Assembly: GCA_004764695.1 (NCBI GenBank)
Contig: SMSO01000004.1
Coordinates: forward strand, 1,143,501 to 1,207,500
Reading direction: 5' to 3'
DNA from: Schizochytrium sp. TIO01
Taxonomy: Eukaryota; Sar; Bigyra; Thraustochytrida; Thraustochytriidae
DNA: 64,000 nt
Shown here: positions 10,448-22,368 of the stretch, piece by piece
Position numbering within the stretch: the first letter of the stretch is position 1
Layout of the letters: every line of letters starts with the position of its first letter
Notes under the pieces: generated by a model
What the model was told of the DNA's origin: nothing
Databases searched by the model: none
The model's input: only the letters and a program-made list of their open reading frames with translations
Program-made: the position numbers and the translations under genes

Positions 10448-11807
10448 TAATGTTGAAACTTTATACAAACATAAGTGAAGCTACTTCTCTATCTTTTGAT
10501 TCTAAAAATAATTTGCATTTCTGACAGCTTGTGTTGTTCTATTTATGTGTACTTTCAAATAAATTGAAATATCTTGGTGACGCATTTATCGTCGTTGAAA
10601 ATATTATCGTCATTGAAAAGCTATGACTCAAGAGCTTGATTGTACATTAGCCGAATCATCTTCGCTGAGCTTTTCAAATGGCTGGTAGCTTTTGCACGTT
10701 TCTAGTATTCGTATATTCTTTATACATCTTTTGCTATTTGAGCAACACTCACCAGCATGTTTCGTTCATGACTAGCGATGGTAGTGATACACACTAACTA
10801 TCATAACTTTTGTCCTAACAACGAGCGGTGAGACTATAGGGAGAGGAAATTCAGCAATTGATTTGGCCAATGCATAGAAAGAAGCATGCAGGGAGGTAGA
10901 TATATAACTCTACGATTGTGAATGTATCGCATAGAGGACTGACGCTGTGGTTTGGGCTTTCAAACCAGAGTAGCCCTTCGAGCTAGGTACTGTGCATCTT
11001 GAGTTTTATCGTATTTTAAAGACTTCATACACCACGCGCCCTCCCCGCTACAAGAAGAATAAAACCTAGCCAAGCACTTCGAAGCTTCTTTCATTTTCAC
11101 TCGAGCTGTCCTAAATCTCTTCTCCCAAGTGCACAGCCGACTATCAAACTTGCATTAAATACTGTCTTCGAAGTTAAGTTCAACAGCATGCGCACTCTTA
11201 CGTAGCTTCCATGTAATCCATATTGCTCCGTCTAACCTCCCCAAAAACACTGCACGGTCCACCTAGTAGTACTTTCGTAGAGCTGCCTACCTACTCCTTC
11301 AGCTTAGCATACTCACTACTACTAGGGTAGCCAGCTACTTACTGCCCATTTCAGAAGCAAAGGTTTCGTTTTCGAGCGTCCTTGCCACTCTGCTCTTTCT
11401 CCTGGCTGTGGCTTATGCCGCTTTGCGTCCTCTTCCTCCTCGTCCGAGTTCTGCTGGGTCTGGGCTCTCCATGCGAGGCCTCTTCGTCGTCCAAAACCTA
11501 ACTTAGGTCTTGTTTTTGACTATTGATGCGCGATTCTCCGTTGACGTTCGAAATGAATGAATAAATGAATGAATGAATGCTTTTAACGCATCACACTTTA
11601 CACAAAACGCCTGCATTTTAAATCCCACTCTGCACCCCCGCTGCGTCTTTTATTTCCTATCGCGGGGCACTATGACCCTTTGTGCATGGGATACAATAGA
11701 AGTAATTACTCCACCACACTTCCTTCTTTTCGTATATTAAAAAAATGAAGTAAACAAATGAATCATCATTGAAGCGCCAGCATCGTCAGTTTGAAGCTCC
11801 CTGGGAC

Positions 11808-11873
11808 CAAGAGCTGCTGCAACGTCTTGGCCTCTCGAGGTTCGCGGCGCCAATGCCACGGCGTCCAGCCACG
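11808..11873 (-). pseudogene. Possible remnant of an ankyrin repeat
   Basis: Twenty-two codons on the reverse strand read GWTPWHW, seven further residues, then AKTLQQLL. The spacing matches an ankyrin repeat (TPLHxAA, then xxGHxxxVxxLL, then Gly). The expected Ala-Ala is replaced by Arg-Arg, as a one-base slip in GCCGCG would give. No full repeat array or open frame surrounds it, so if real it is a decayed fragment. Chance similarity is possible. Confidence 0.35.
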
Positions 11874-12062
11874 GCGCCGCACGAATAGGCACCGCCGCCT
11901 CTTCGCAACGTTCTCCAGCTTCTTCTTGCTTGCAAGGTGTCGTTGACCTAGCAGTAGTAGTTCTGCCCAAGCACGTGCCACTTCCATTCACTCGCTCGCT
12001 CCTCCATTCTCCCTCAACTCTGACTCGGACGGCCGTTGCGGGTCTGCCTCATCGAACCCACG

Positions 12063-12116
12063 ATGGCACATCGAGGGCATCTGCAGCGCATCGAGCTCTG
12101 CGCGGCGGAGGGGGGT
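12063..12116 (+). pseudogene. Possible second ankyrin-like remnant
   Basis: A short forward frame reads GHLQRIELCAAEGG, resembling the second helix of an ankyrin repeat (GHxxxVxxLLxxGA) with Cys for the second Leu. It lies in the same GC-rich island as the 11.8-kb fragment but on the opposite strand. There is no complete gene around it. Confidence 0.25.
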
Positions 12117-14781
12117 CTGGGGCGGCTGGTCTCGGTCTTCTTGCACCTGCAAGGCCCCGTGAGCTCGAGTTCGCCCCGTTTCGCACGTGGCCTGCTACAT
12201 ATTATACTCGTATTAAACTCATTTCTGCAGAGAGCATCAGAAGCTTGTTTTCAACATCTCCAAGCACAAGGAACTTTGGTCTCCAGTGCATGAGTTCTTC
12301 AGACTTACTATGAAACGATGGTTTCCTCGCAGTTTTCGAGAGCAAAATCTCTATCTTGCCAGAGCACTTGAATGAGTCTAACTAACTGAGCACATGCTAT
12401 TTCATAACTAACTTATTTCCAGCAGGAATCGTCAGCAGGCAGGCAGTCAGTCCTGCCTTGTTACATACACCGCATTCGTGCCCGAATACCCGCAGGCCGA
12501 CTGAAGATGATCCCACCTTCAACTCGAGCGTATCCTTCACCCGATTTCTCTGTTCCGGTCTCAATCTCCAATCATCAAATCAGTTTTCCTGAGAAGCATT
12601 TCTTATTCTTGTTCTTGTATGAAGAAGAGTGGGTGGTTGATAGCACCCTGTTACCTCTTACGCTAGGAGTGCTGGCAGTACCTTCACCATTCTGTGCGGC
12701 GCGAACAACTAAATTGCTTTGTCTTGAATTCTCAATTTTGTAAACGTTAGAAGAATTCAACTCGGTAGCAGGCACCCAACTCTTCACAAAACCGGCAGGA
12801 GCCAATCCCGAACTCAACGATACACCCTGAATCAACTGAAATAAGTGGCAGTTTCTTCGTCACTGAGCGAATCGTCAGCGAAGGACAACAACTCGAGGCC
12901 AGCCAGCCAGCGAGCGTTTACAATTTTGATATATAATTGAGATGAGTGCCTCCATCATATCAGGCACCCATCAGAAGCGACAGAGCGAAAGCTTTGGAAG
13001 GGATGAAGTGCAAACTGGAAATTCCAAGCCTATCTATCTATCAGTCAGTCAGTCAGTGTTACTGTGAAAGCTACTGATCGATCGCACGGCTATTGTTTGC
13101 ATGATGGGTGGCACCACTTTATTACCTGCGCTTTCCGCTTTGATGCCAGAGCGTACTAACCTACAATTGACAACGAAAATGAAGATGAAACCAGAACAAC
13201 CAAAACCAAGCAAAGCAAATGAATTGAATAAACCAAGGCGACCAATGGGAGTATAGAAGGGACCAGTAGCGCTTAGGTTGGTAGGTACGTATACCACACA
13301 AGAGTATGTATATGTAGTGCAAAGGATGACGGGGCTAGTGGATGGTAGGCAACTGGTAGCAGAAAAGCAACCAAGTATAACTGACTGAGTGACTGACTCA
13401 CTCGTTGAGGCTAAGTCTTCGAAGCCGCTCAAGGAGCAGTCGGGATGGATTATTAGGCTGTTGGTACAGAGGAGTTGGAGAGCACAGCAGTGCTCAGGAT
13501 TTTGAAGATTGTGCAGAGAGGACTTGTGGTGAATAACTGAAAGATCGTGAGAGACGGCAGGGCTTGTGACATTTTGGCTGGAAAGTGACGGGAAGTTCAG
13601 GAAATAGTTTTATTTGTTTTGTACGCCGTATTTATTTTTTTTATTTATTTATTTTTACTTTTAGAAAGGAAATAAGAAAGAAAAGAAGTTCAAAATATTG
13701 TACAAAGTGATTGACTTCTTCAGTCATTGGAAATCAAACAGACCTTCTCTCGCGAGGTTGCCGCTTCGCGCTTGGCCTTGACCTCGCTGCTGCTCCTGAC
13801 GCCGCGGAGAGCTACAGGCAAGCCGCCTACGCCCTGAGGCATTCATTGCGCTGGCTAGTACAAGTCAACAAGTGGTTATTGGATCATCGGCATCGGCATC
13901 GCTCACCACGTCGTTCACTCCCAGCTCCTGAGTTCTACCCCTTTCTGACGCTTGTTATTTCTTCGCCTATCCGCCGCCGTGGCGGAGCCAGGTCTGCGTT
14001 GCCAGGACGTGCCCTCTCGATACCTTGCTATCTAGCGACGCCGCTTGCGTCGTCACGGAAGAGACGAGCAGGAAGCGAAATCGAAAGAAGAGAAAGAAGG
14101 TAATAAAATCGATCGATCACTTAGAAAGAAACATTGAAAACATTGAAAACATTGAACATTTCAATTAATCAATCACATCTCTGATCGTATCATCTCATAG
14201 ATATTTACATCACCAGCTGGGATCGGGATTATCGTTATCATTTGAGCCGGCACATCACTGCAGTGCATGCAATATCACCGCGTATTATATTTTATCATAT
14301 CACATTTCAGACTAACCTGTTGAAGGGCCAGGCCCGTGCAGCGTGTGGTGGAGTCCGTGACGGAGCAAAGTTGCTACCTTGCTAGGACACTCTGAGGGGA
14401 AAACTTACCAAGCCTAGAAATTGAGGCTTTGTAGTAGCTGCACGAGTTACTTTTGTGCTATTGGCGTTGCTAATTGTAATTGTAGACTTGCGCTCAGTGA
14501 GAAGAAGCCTGAATACTTCGTTATCTTTGGTCAAATTTGAACGAAGACAAAGTGGGGTGAGAAGCTTATATATTATCTCTCAAACAGCTAACATCGAAGT
14601 TGTAGATTTTCAACGAGTAGGACGAATTCAATTGAATTTGTGTGCGTAATCTTCGCGCCAAAGTTAGCGAGATCAGGTCGAATCTTAAAAAGGCGAGGCT
14701 CTGTTTTGTGCGTTCTCTCCTCAAATTTTGTTAGCTAGAAACTGTGAGGGTTCACAAGGCAATTAATTAGACTACACCATC

Positions 14782-15720
14782 ATGGGGGACGTGGAAGATA
14801 TTTCAGATCCGCCAACGCGGTTAGAGGATATCACTGTACAACGTACCAATGCTAGTTTTGCGACGGCTGGTCTCATCACCCAAACAGATGCTTCAGGCCA
14901 GCCCATGGCCCCAGCACAGCCGAACGAAATGCTCCGAAACGCCCGCATGAATGATAGAATAGCACTGGAGCAAGCTAGACGATCCCAAATGCAGGATGAC
15001 CAGACGAATGCTGACTCTTCATGCTGTTGTCGCATGTGCTTGTCTTGCTTTAATGTTTGCTGTTGCATCTCTCCGATTGAAGGCAACGGCCCAAAGCTCT
15101 TGCCTCCCCAACTTCCCGCGATGCGTGGACGCAAGTGCTTAGTCTTAGATTTGGACGAGACTCTTGTTCACTCCTCTTTCACACCCGTCCCAAATCCTGA
15201 TTATATTTTGCCTGTAGAAATTGAGGGCGTTGTTCATCATGTATACGTTCTGAAGAGGCCCGGCACAGATGAGTTTCTTGAAAGATTGGGGAAAGTCTAC
15301 GAGATTGTTATTTTCACCGCAAGTCTTGGCAAATATGCCTCGCCGTTACTAGATCTACTCGATATTCACCATGTCATAGAGTATCGCCTCTTTCGTGAGT
15401 CCTGCACAAGTCACCAGGGAAATTATGTCAAGGATCTGACACTGTTGGGGCGTGACCTCAAATCAATCATCATTGTGGATAACTCTCCAGCTTCGTATAT
15501 GTTTCACCCAGAGAATGCTATTGCAGTTTCTTCTTTCATTGACGATATGTCTGATCGTGAGCTTTTCTATGCTCTTCCCTTCCTTGAAAAGATGGTATCT
15601 GTCCCCGATGTTACGGAAACATTGCATACATATCCTCAATTCATTGCAGAACAGATGGCCCTACAAAGAGCCAAAATCACAAACGGGAACCGAAACAGTA
15701 ACAGGAGCTCCGCAAGTTGA
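14782..15720 (+). CDS. SCP/CTDSP-like protein phosphatase (FCP1-like HAD domain)
   Basis: A 312-residue protein from ATG 14782. The catalytic HAD motif [13 protein letters not shown] (about residues 120-132) gives the DxDxT/V nucleophile, and IIIVDNSP is the second conserved block. Together they mark the small CTD phosphatases that remove phosphate from Ser5 of RNA polymerase II tails or from related substrates. The C-terminal half ([23 protein letters not shown] and following) is family-typical, so the domain looks complete. Before it is a dense cysteine cluster ([15 protein letters not shown], about 76-90). That pattern suggests palmitoylation and membrane attachment, as for plasma-membrane SCP relatives; this part is inference. 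An AATAAA signal lies about 365 nt after the stop, near 16085. Confidence 0.9.
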   Translation: MGDVEDISDPPTRLEDITVQRTNASFATAGLITQTDASGQPMAPAQPNEMLRNARMNDRIALEQARRSQMQDDQTNADSSCCCRMCLSCFNVCCCISPIEGNGPKLLPPQLPAMRGRKCLVLDLDETLVHSSFTPVPNPDYILPVEIEGVVHHVYVLKRPGTDEFLERLGKVYEIVIFTASLGKYASPLLDLLDIHHVIEYRLFRESCTSHQGNYVKDLTLLGRDLKSIIIVDNSPASYMFHPENAIAVSSFIDDMSDRELFYALPFLEKMVSVPDVTETLHTYPQFIAEQMALQRAKITNGNRNSNRSSAS

Positions 15721-16177
15721 TTTCAGTGTTTTTCCTCTCTTTCTTATTCACTCTTCCTAACCCCTCCGTATCTTCGTTGTTCTTTGCATACATGCCCTAT
15801 CCTAGCTGTTTACGTGCATAGAAATTCAAGTTCACCTTATGCTGTCATTGTTGATTTGGTGTCTGCTTTTTCTACGATTTCGCCATTCGCATGTTCTCTT
15901 TTACTGCATCCTTACGTTGTGTTTCCTTTCTTCTTTAATATTTGCTAAGAATCAAACAAATATTTGTAAAACATTACATGATACTGACTTCTTGAATAGT
16001 TCTAGGTGACTATGAAGCATAATTCGTAACTTGGATGGTTCTAGAAGTGTATGCTTAAATGAGTTTGATATTTCGATCCAAGAAAAATAAAGATGACGAG
16101 CAACACCGTGCACGCATACACGGGATGCATTTTAGATATAGTAATTCTTGTAATTGTTCATTTATTCGTTCATTTAC
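15721..16177. other. Convergent 3' flanks
   Basis: AT-rich spacer between two convergent genes, with an AATAAA near 16085 that probably serves the phosphatase gene. No coding frame is seen. Confidence 0.6.
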
Positions 16178-16849
16178 TTATGCATGATTGGAGGCAAAGA
16201 GACGCGTGAAAAGAAACGTAAGCATAGGTACAAAAGTACTAGCAACGAAGCGGTTTGTCGAAGAAAAGCACGCGGTTTCACCCTCACTGGCAGGGACAAT
16301 GACAATATCGTAGTTTTCAAAGTACGGTGGTTTGATAGCGTTAAGAAACGCAGTAGCATTTGCAAAGACCTTATTTGGAATAATCACTTGTTGTGTGTCA
16401 CTTGCTTGGTGGTGACCTACTTCCCACACATGAGCAGGGTTCTCAAGAGTTACAAGCGGGTTCTCGATGCCAATGCTAATACCGCAACGTTCAAGGTCCA
16501 TTTCGAACAAAGAGTTCGCGAAGCTCTCACATACTCGGATCTCAGGGCTCGAACCTTCAGAATAAGTATATTCTGGCTGGTCTGGATGGCAGCCAAAACA
16601 AAAGAAATACTCTAACAAAGGATACTCGCGGAGGCAGCTGCTACTAAGTGTCGATTGATAAACTTCTAGGATAGTAGAGTCGTGTCCTGAAACGCAGCAC
16701 GCCAAAGTATTATACTTGTAGCATTGCATTAAGGATGGGTCAGGCTTAGCAGGTTCATTCTGCGTTAACTTGCAAGTGTCATCATTTGCTGCAACGCTGC
16801 ACTGTGGCGTGGCAATCGCCAGCAATAAAATGAGCATCAAGCGATACAT
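16178..16849 (-). CDS. Secreted Cys-rich protein, possibly folate-receptor-like
   Basis: A 223-residue protein from ATG 16849. The N-terminus MYRLMLILLLAIATPQCSVA is a classical signal peptide. The mature part has about 13 cysteines, including CC in LACCVSG, CFGC, and VCESFANSLF...ERCG. This Cys layout resembles the folate-receptor/riboflavin-binding-like domain as it occurs in protists, but the similarity is partial and ligand binding cannot be claimed. The C-terminus is hydrophobic (FVASTFVPMLTFLFTRLF), which could be a GPI-anchor signal or a membrane span. Several Asn-x-Ser/Thr sites are present. A surface protein is well supported; the family is tentative. Confidence 0.7.
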   Translation of the reverse strand: MYRLMLILLLAIATPQCSVAANDDTCKLTQNEPAKPDPSLMQCYKYNTLACCVSGHDSTILEVYQSTLSSSCLREYPLLEYFFCFGCHPDQPEYTYSEGSSPEIRVCESFANSLFEMDLERCGISIGIENPLVTLENPAHVWEVGHHQASDTQQVIIPNKVFANATAFLNAIKPPYFENYDIVIVPASEGETACFSSTNRFVASTFVPMLTFLFTRLFASNHA

Positions 16850-17719
16850 GTTGTTGTCCCGCTGAAGAAACGTCTCGCGCCCTATGCGGAGCCGAGATTC
16901 TGCAGAGAAATAAATTCTCTGTGCACAGGTCAGTGAGAGAGTACTATCTCTAGACCCTGCTTTCCCTGTACCTTCGACTTGAGTTGATAGGGCAAGACCC
17001 CACTGGTCGACGGCTATTTCGCTTCACAAGGGTTCGTTTATTGCACGGCGAAGCCTTTATCTGAGGACGTTTGACACCAAGCGGTAATGATCCGTCTTCG
17101 CTTGGTGCTTTCTATACTGTATAGTAAGAAACTGTCGCTGGCTTTGGAGCTCATCATGTTCACAATGCGGGTCACAAGGTATATCCGTTGGGTTTAAAGC
17201 TTTAAGTTGCTTATAGTCTTAACGTTTATTTAGGGCTCTTATTACCATTAGATGTTGTTGTAAATAAGTGATTAGGAAATAAAAAGGTTATTGAAAAATA
17301 ATCTCTTGTAAGACCCATCACACACACTACAACACATACTTTTTATAAGCGCAACACGAGTAAGGTAGATATGTGTCGCGGGTTGTATGTTACCGTGGCA
17401 AGGAAAAAAAAATGGGCTAGGTACTACTACTGTGTCCTGAAAGACGAAGAGCGCCAGGTATTCCAATTTGTGAAAAATGAACAAGTAAAATGCCTGCCTG
17501 CATGGTGATATTCTGAATGAGAAAAGGGCGGCAAGTTCAGTCGAAACTAGGATTCAAAGCGAAATTATTTTCTTTCTCTTTCAGTTAAAGGATATTGACT
17601 AAAAAACCATATGAGTAATCTTGTCTAGCGCAGATACCAGTGACATGGATAATGCAAAATTCACTACTTATGCTTGTCTGAATGATTGAGCACACAAATT
17701 GTGGGCTCCTGGGTTCAAG
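16850..17719. other. Intergenic spacer
   Basis: About 870 bp upstream of the secreted Cys-rich gene and downstream of the M16 protease gene. Only short AT-rich frames. No RNA gene or repeat stands out. Confidence 0.55.
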
Positions 17720-20700
17720 TTACAACTTGGGTGCTACATCAGAACTGCGTGGAGGGATAAGGGAGTAGTGCTGGCGATCCTTGTGGAAGTCATCTAGGTT
17801 TGCGACACGCTTGAATTTGGGCAACACCGCTGGGTCCAGAACGTTCGGAGGAGGGGCGTGCGGAGGACTTGCTGGTTTGAATGCCGGGCCAAGGGACCTG
17901 ACAGAGATGACACGTAAAGAATTCACATTTGTTGGCAACAACCATTTTTCGTAACACATGACAACCTCTTCGCGTGAAATGCCAAACAATGCGAATGCCT
18001 CACGGCGAGTGGCGTGCCAATCAAATGAGTGATCATCAATGGCACCCCAGATTCTCTTTGATTCTTCCCCTAAACTGGTCTCCTCTTCAAGTTTGATCTC
18101 CACCGCTGTCCGTAGAGCATCGTCAAAGTGTTCTTGGGTGAGCTCCTCCTTCAAAAATTTATAGAATGATTGGAGAAATGCAAAGACATGAGCTTGTAGC
18201 TCCTCATCAGAGTGAGTATCTGAAGTAACACGAACCACGTAACCCAGGACACGGTGCGTAAAGCGCATACTACATGAAACAGAATAACCGAGTTGATACT
18301 TTGTACGAAGAGTATCATAGATAGGCTCTTCCATGAGCTGCTCAATAAGATCCAGGATGATCCGACGGTGAAGACTATCCTCACCAATCTGAAAGTACAT
18401 CTCCAGGGAGTTATTGGCATTATTCGGGTCTCGGCAGGGTTGCTCAACCAAAAGAGCCTCACCAGGCTCCATACGAAGCACAGGCTGTTCAGGAAACTTG
18501 TCACGCGGAAGTGCTTTCACATCAGGGAGGGCCTTGACTCGCTCAGTCACTACCTTGTGTAGCCGTACAGCATCCTCTTCAACAACGTTACCACAGATCA
18601 GACCGTCAACTAGCACTTCTCGCAAGATCTTTTCACGAACAAGAGCAAACATTCCATCCACAGTCTGCAGAGCAGGGTCATCAAGTGCTCGAACAAGAGC
18701 TTGCGGGTCATAGATTTTGGGCTTCAGAGTACGAAGTCGCAGCGCAACAGCATGGTGCCCAGTTTTGTAATTAGAGTTGCGGTACATGCGCAACAGCGAC
18801 TCCCGACGCATCGAGAAGCGATGCGCAGTTTCCTCAGGATCTGTGCTCGGCAAGGCACGAAAAATGTGACGAAGCACGATGTCTACAAGGGTAAAGATAC
18901 GGTCAGAAAAGCCTGCAAAACGCACGAGCAGTCCATTGTCGGACTTGCGCACCTTGTAATCAAGGCTTGCCATTGATGCCATATAAGCCTCATTTGTAAG
19001 TTCATCAGCAATCACACCAATGAACAAGTCCATGGCCACAACATGCAGAGGAGACTCTGTGATGGCTTTGTCTCGTCCACACACAAATGCAAGGGAGATA
19101 TCCGCCTTTGGAGAAGCGAAGACGCGGCTGTGTAGCCAATGAACTTGGACAAGTGGAGTCGAACAGGAAGCGAGGCGCGGTTCATAAAAGTGCGCAAACT
19201 CGGGGCAGCGGTGTGCTACCGATTCTTCATTTTGCATATCAAAAAGCCGCATGGCTGCAGAAGTAAGCTGCTGCCATCCACGCTCTGATTGGCCACCGGC
19301 AATTATTTCTAACTTGTGAGTCTTTGGAGGTGGTTGCGTTGACTACATCAATAACATTTGTTGGTATCGGGCGCGAGTTCCATGCATTTGCAAGGTTATT
19401 GTCAAGTACAAATCGGCGCAGTTCGTCGTCAATGTCATCTTCAACAGCAACTTCAATCTCTGATTTACCTGCATGGAAACTCTGAACAAAACCATACGCC
19501 CAGCCAGGAGACACAGTAACGCGAACAAAGCTTCCTACCAGTGGATGCAGGGCTTCTTCAGGGGGGAAAGTGCGCAGTGACAAATCCTTAGGAACATAGG
19601 GGTTGGGGTCAGGAATCCGCAGTCCGGACTGAGTCTTTGCTGGTGATTGCGAAGTAGCAAATGTTTTGGTATCTTTCAGGACTGTATTCCAGCTGTCAAG
19701 AGTGTCGTTGTCAATTAGACGAATCCAATAAGGAGTTCCGAAATAAGGTTCCTTGAATGGCGCCAAACCTTCCACGAGTGCTGGGTTGTCCTCAAAGTCC
19801 TCTCGGTTGACAGCAGGGACGCCTTCTTCCTTATCATCGTCGTTCTCGTCCTCACCCTCAGATTGCTCATTATGGCCACCAGCCTCCACTTCATCTTCAT
19901 CCAAAATTTCAGCCGCTTCGTCCTTATAATTTCCTCATTGTAATTCTCAGAATCACAGTCATGGTTGCCTTCTTCTACGTCGTTCTCCTCACCATCTTCG
20001 GGTTGCTCATTGCTAGAAGTCGACTTAAAGTCACGGTCAAGACCAAAATAGCTCGAGTTCAGGTCAACGCGCAAGTTCTCAGGGGTCAAGTAAGAAAGAA
20101 CATTTTCTATCTGCTCGGGTTTCCACTCGCGCAACAAATAAGGACCCGTCAAAAGGTCCTCGCGAGCCATCTGGCGATAGTGCAACATGTTGCTACTCAA
20201 CTCTTGCACAATCTCCTCCGGGTCAGACTCTTCAAGGAAGCGGTAATCAACCTCAGCGAGTGACGAAAGTTCATCAAAAACTTCACGACGGGGACCTACA
20301 GCAAGAAGTAAAGCAATGTACTCAAATACAAGAGCAACAACCTGCTTCCACTCACGCATACCCTTTTGTGTGAGCGTGAGATGCACGGGGAACTGAGTAC
20401 AAGCTGTATTCGCTTCATAACCATCATTGCCACTACCAGCCATTAAAGAGGTTGCCCATCCTCGCTCTTTCGCAATCATCAAGATACTACCCTCTGACTC
20501 GTGGCCAATAAGATGGCTCAGGAACTCCTGCGGCCTCGATTTGTACGCAGAAAGCTGGGAGGGAATCTGCCAAGTCATACGCAAGTGGTGCATGTCACGA
20601 ATTGGTACAATATAATGTACGCACTGTAAGGAGATGCGTTCCTCTTGCAACGTCTCCATAGAGACCTCGGCATTCGCAGCCTTCATCTCGGGCGTAGGAG

Positions 20701-21685
20701 CCTGAAACGGAAACCCATGCTTGGAAAGGTTGAGTGGCTCAAAATCCTTTGGGCCTGCGCGAATGCAGCTGCAATGTTCCACAACAAGTTTCTCAATCTC
20801 AGCAAGTGGGAGCGGAGCACAAATCGCAAGCTTCAGGTTCGGTGCGACATAATGCCGATCGTAAAGCTCACGAAGCATGCGCAACGGGTTAACACCATTC
20901 TTTTTGGGGTCTTCACGTAGCGAGCGAAGGTTTCCCCATCCGAATAGGCTAAGTGGGTGTCCCTTGCGCGTAGTACGGCATGCAACTTCTTGCACACGGC
21001 ACGCTTCGCTACTCTTGGACAGCTGAAATTCGCTCTCGATGGCATTAAGTTCACGGTCCACTGCATCTTCAAGCATTAGCGGCTCCACGAAGAACTGTGC
21101 AAAGATATCCAGCGCTTCCGCTAGAGCAGTAACCTTTGACGTAAAGTGAAACGTTGTTTGCTCCCCCTCTGTAAATGCGTTTGATTCTCCTCCAGTGCGA
21201 GAAATGAACGCGTCGAATGCGTTCTCATCTGGATATTTCTTGGACCCCATAAAAAGCATGTGCTCCAAGAAATGCGCAAGACCTTGGCACTCCTCAGGGT
21301 CATAGAATGAGCCGACACCAACGCTCACGCAGACAGCGGCACGCCTCTTTCTGCCACCAACGTCCCCTCCATTCTCCACAGACCCGGAGTCTTGCGAACT
21401 CGACGAAGACACGTCAGAATCCCTGTCATTTTGAGAGTCGTCACCGTGAGCACCAGATGCATCGTCATCTTCGCCGTCAGCAACGGATCCCGTATCTGAC
21501 TCCGCATCGGAGTCATCATCAGATCCGCGGGAGGCGCCGACAGTATCAGAGACAAGCACGCACTCGAGCCCGTTTGCAGCGAGAGTGAGAAGTTTGTAGA
21601 CCTTCTCATCTGTCTCGGGCCGAGAGGCGTTCAAGTCAGGCCCAACATTTACGCCGAGGCTCTCGGGCCAAGCGTCCTTCGCCAT
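17720..21685 (-). CDS. Nardilysin-like M16A metalloprotease, reading frame joined across two tiny introns
   Basis: Three successive reverse-strand frames form one ~1288-residue protein: 21685-19979, 19922-19314 and 19270-17720, all joined in phase 0. Exon 1 carries the inverted zinc motif HFLEH (near 21275) and the downstream glutamate in RELNAIESEF. Before these lies an Asp/Ser-rich acidic stretch like that of nardilysin, which cleaves peptides N-terminal to Arg in dibasic sites. Exon 2 includes a second acidic block. The third frame covers the C-terminal M16 half (LRTKYQLGYSVSCSMRF). The proposed introns are 19978-19923 (GTAGAA...ATAAG, 56 nt) and 19313-19271 (GTTAGA...GGCAG, 43 nt). Both are much shorter than the other introns seen here, so single-base frameshifts are the alternative, especially at the first junction. 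Start ATG 21685 is clear. Confidence 0.8.
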
Positions 21686-22368
21686 CGTACCGAATAAGGC
21701 TCAGAGTACTATTGAAAATCGTGCGGACTGGCGGCGCTGGCGCCCGCGCCGATCGCTTTGGGGTTTATTTGCGATCGTTCATTCTACCATCATCACTCGC
21801 TTCATTCATTCTCTCGAAGTTCCCGAGACGTTCCGTTGCAGTTCTTTGCTTCGAGAGGGCGCGCTGATTCTGACAGATGGTATGACAGAACAGATCATGC
21901 ATTACTCCACGAAGAATAGATGATTGGCCATATACTGTATCATATACTCATAGGAGTTGCGATGTTCAGATAGATCCATGACACTAGATATAGAGTGGCT
22001 GGTTTCAAGATTTTTATATGTATCAACACATTGATTATTCGCAATCGGTGCTTGTCGATTACAAAACTTAAGACTTCACCTTTGTTAATGACTGTGCCTC
22101 GTCTTGATGCTGTAGGCACTTTTCTTTCTCAATATTGTTGACTCCATTTAGGGTCTTCTCATCAAGTAGTTTGAGTTTTTAGATGAAGTATCAAAATAAC
22201 AAAATCTATGAATATGAGGAGTTACAGGAGGTTTTTGTTTTTTTGCGAATTTTGAGATGAATGAAAAGAGTAGCTAATTCTTTATTTTGAACTTTATCCA
22301 TCTACATCTATGGGAATGATGCTGCCAAAAGTCACAGAGGACTCCAAAGTGTTGTATCTTAGGAACAA
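21686..22368. other. Intergenic spacer
   Basis: Promoter side of the M16 protease gene and 3' flank of the next reverse-strand gene. The first ~200 bp are GC-richer; the rest is AT-rich. No gene is seen. Confidence 0.55.

Larger units (their letters stand above)
10448..14781. other. 4.3-kb gene-poor region with simple repeats
   Basis: No convincing gene. The long frames here start at non-ATG codons or have atypical composition. Visible contents are a TGAA/GAAT run at about 11549-11578, TCTA and GTCA short runs at about 13032-13058, three copies of an ACATTGAAA unit at about 14136-14160, CTAC/GTAG-rich patches near 11260-11340 and 13277, and GC-richer islands at about 11780-12200 and 13740-14060 bordered by AT-rich low-complexity DNA. 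Two ankyrin-like remnants are listed separately. Confidence 0.5.

Noticed and set aside
13049-13432. 127-codon reverse frame with hydrophobic stretch
   Set aside because: It starts at TTG, overlaps tandem GTCA repeats, and has no recognisable features.
13711-14103. 130-codon GC-rich frame
   Set aside because: It starts at a non-ATG codon. Its composition is Arg/Ala/Ser-rich from GC content and no domain is seen.
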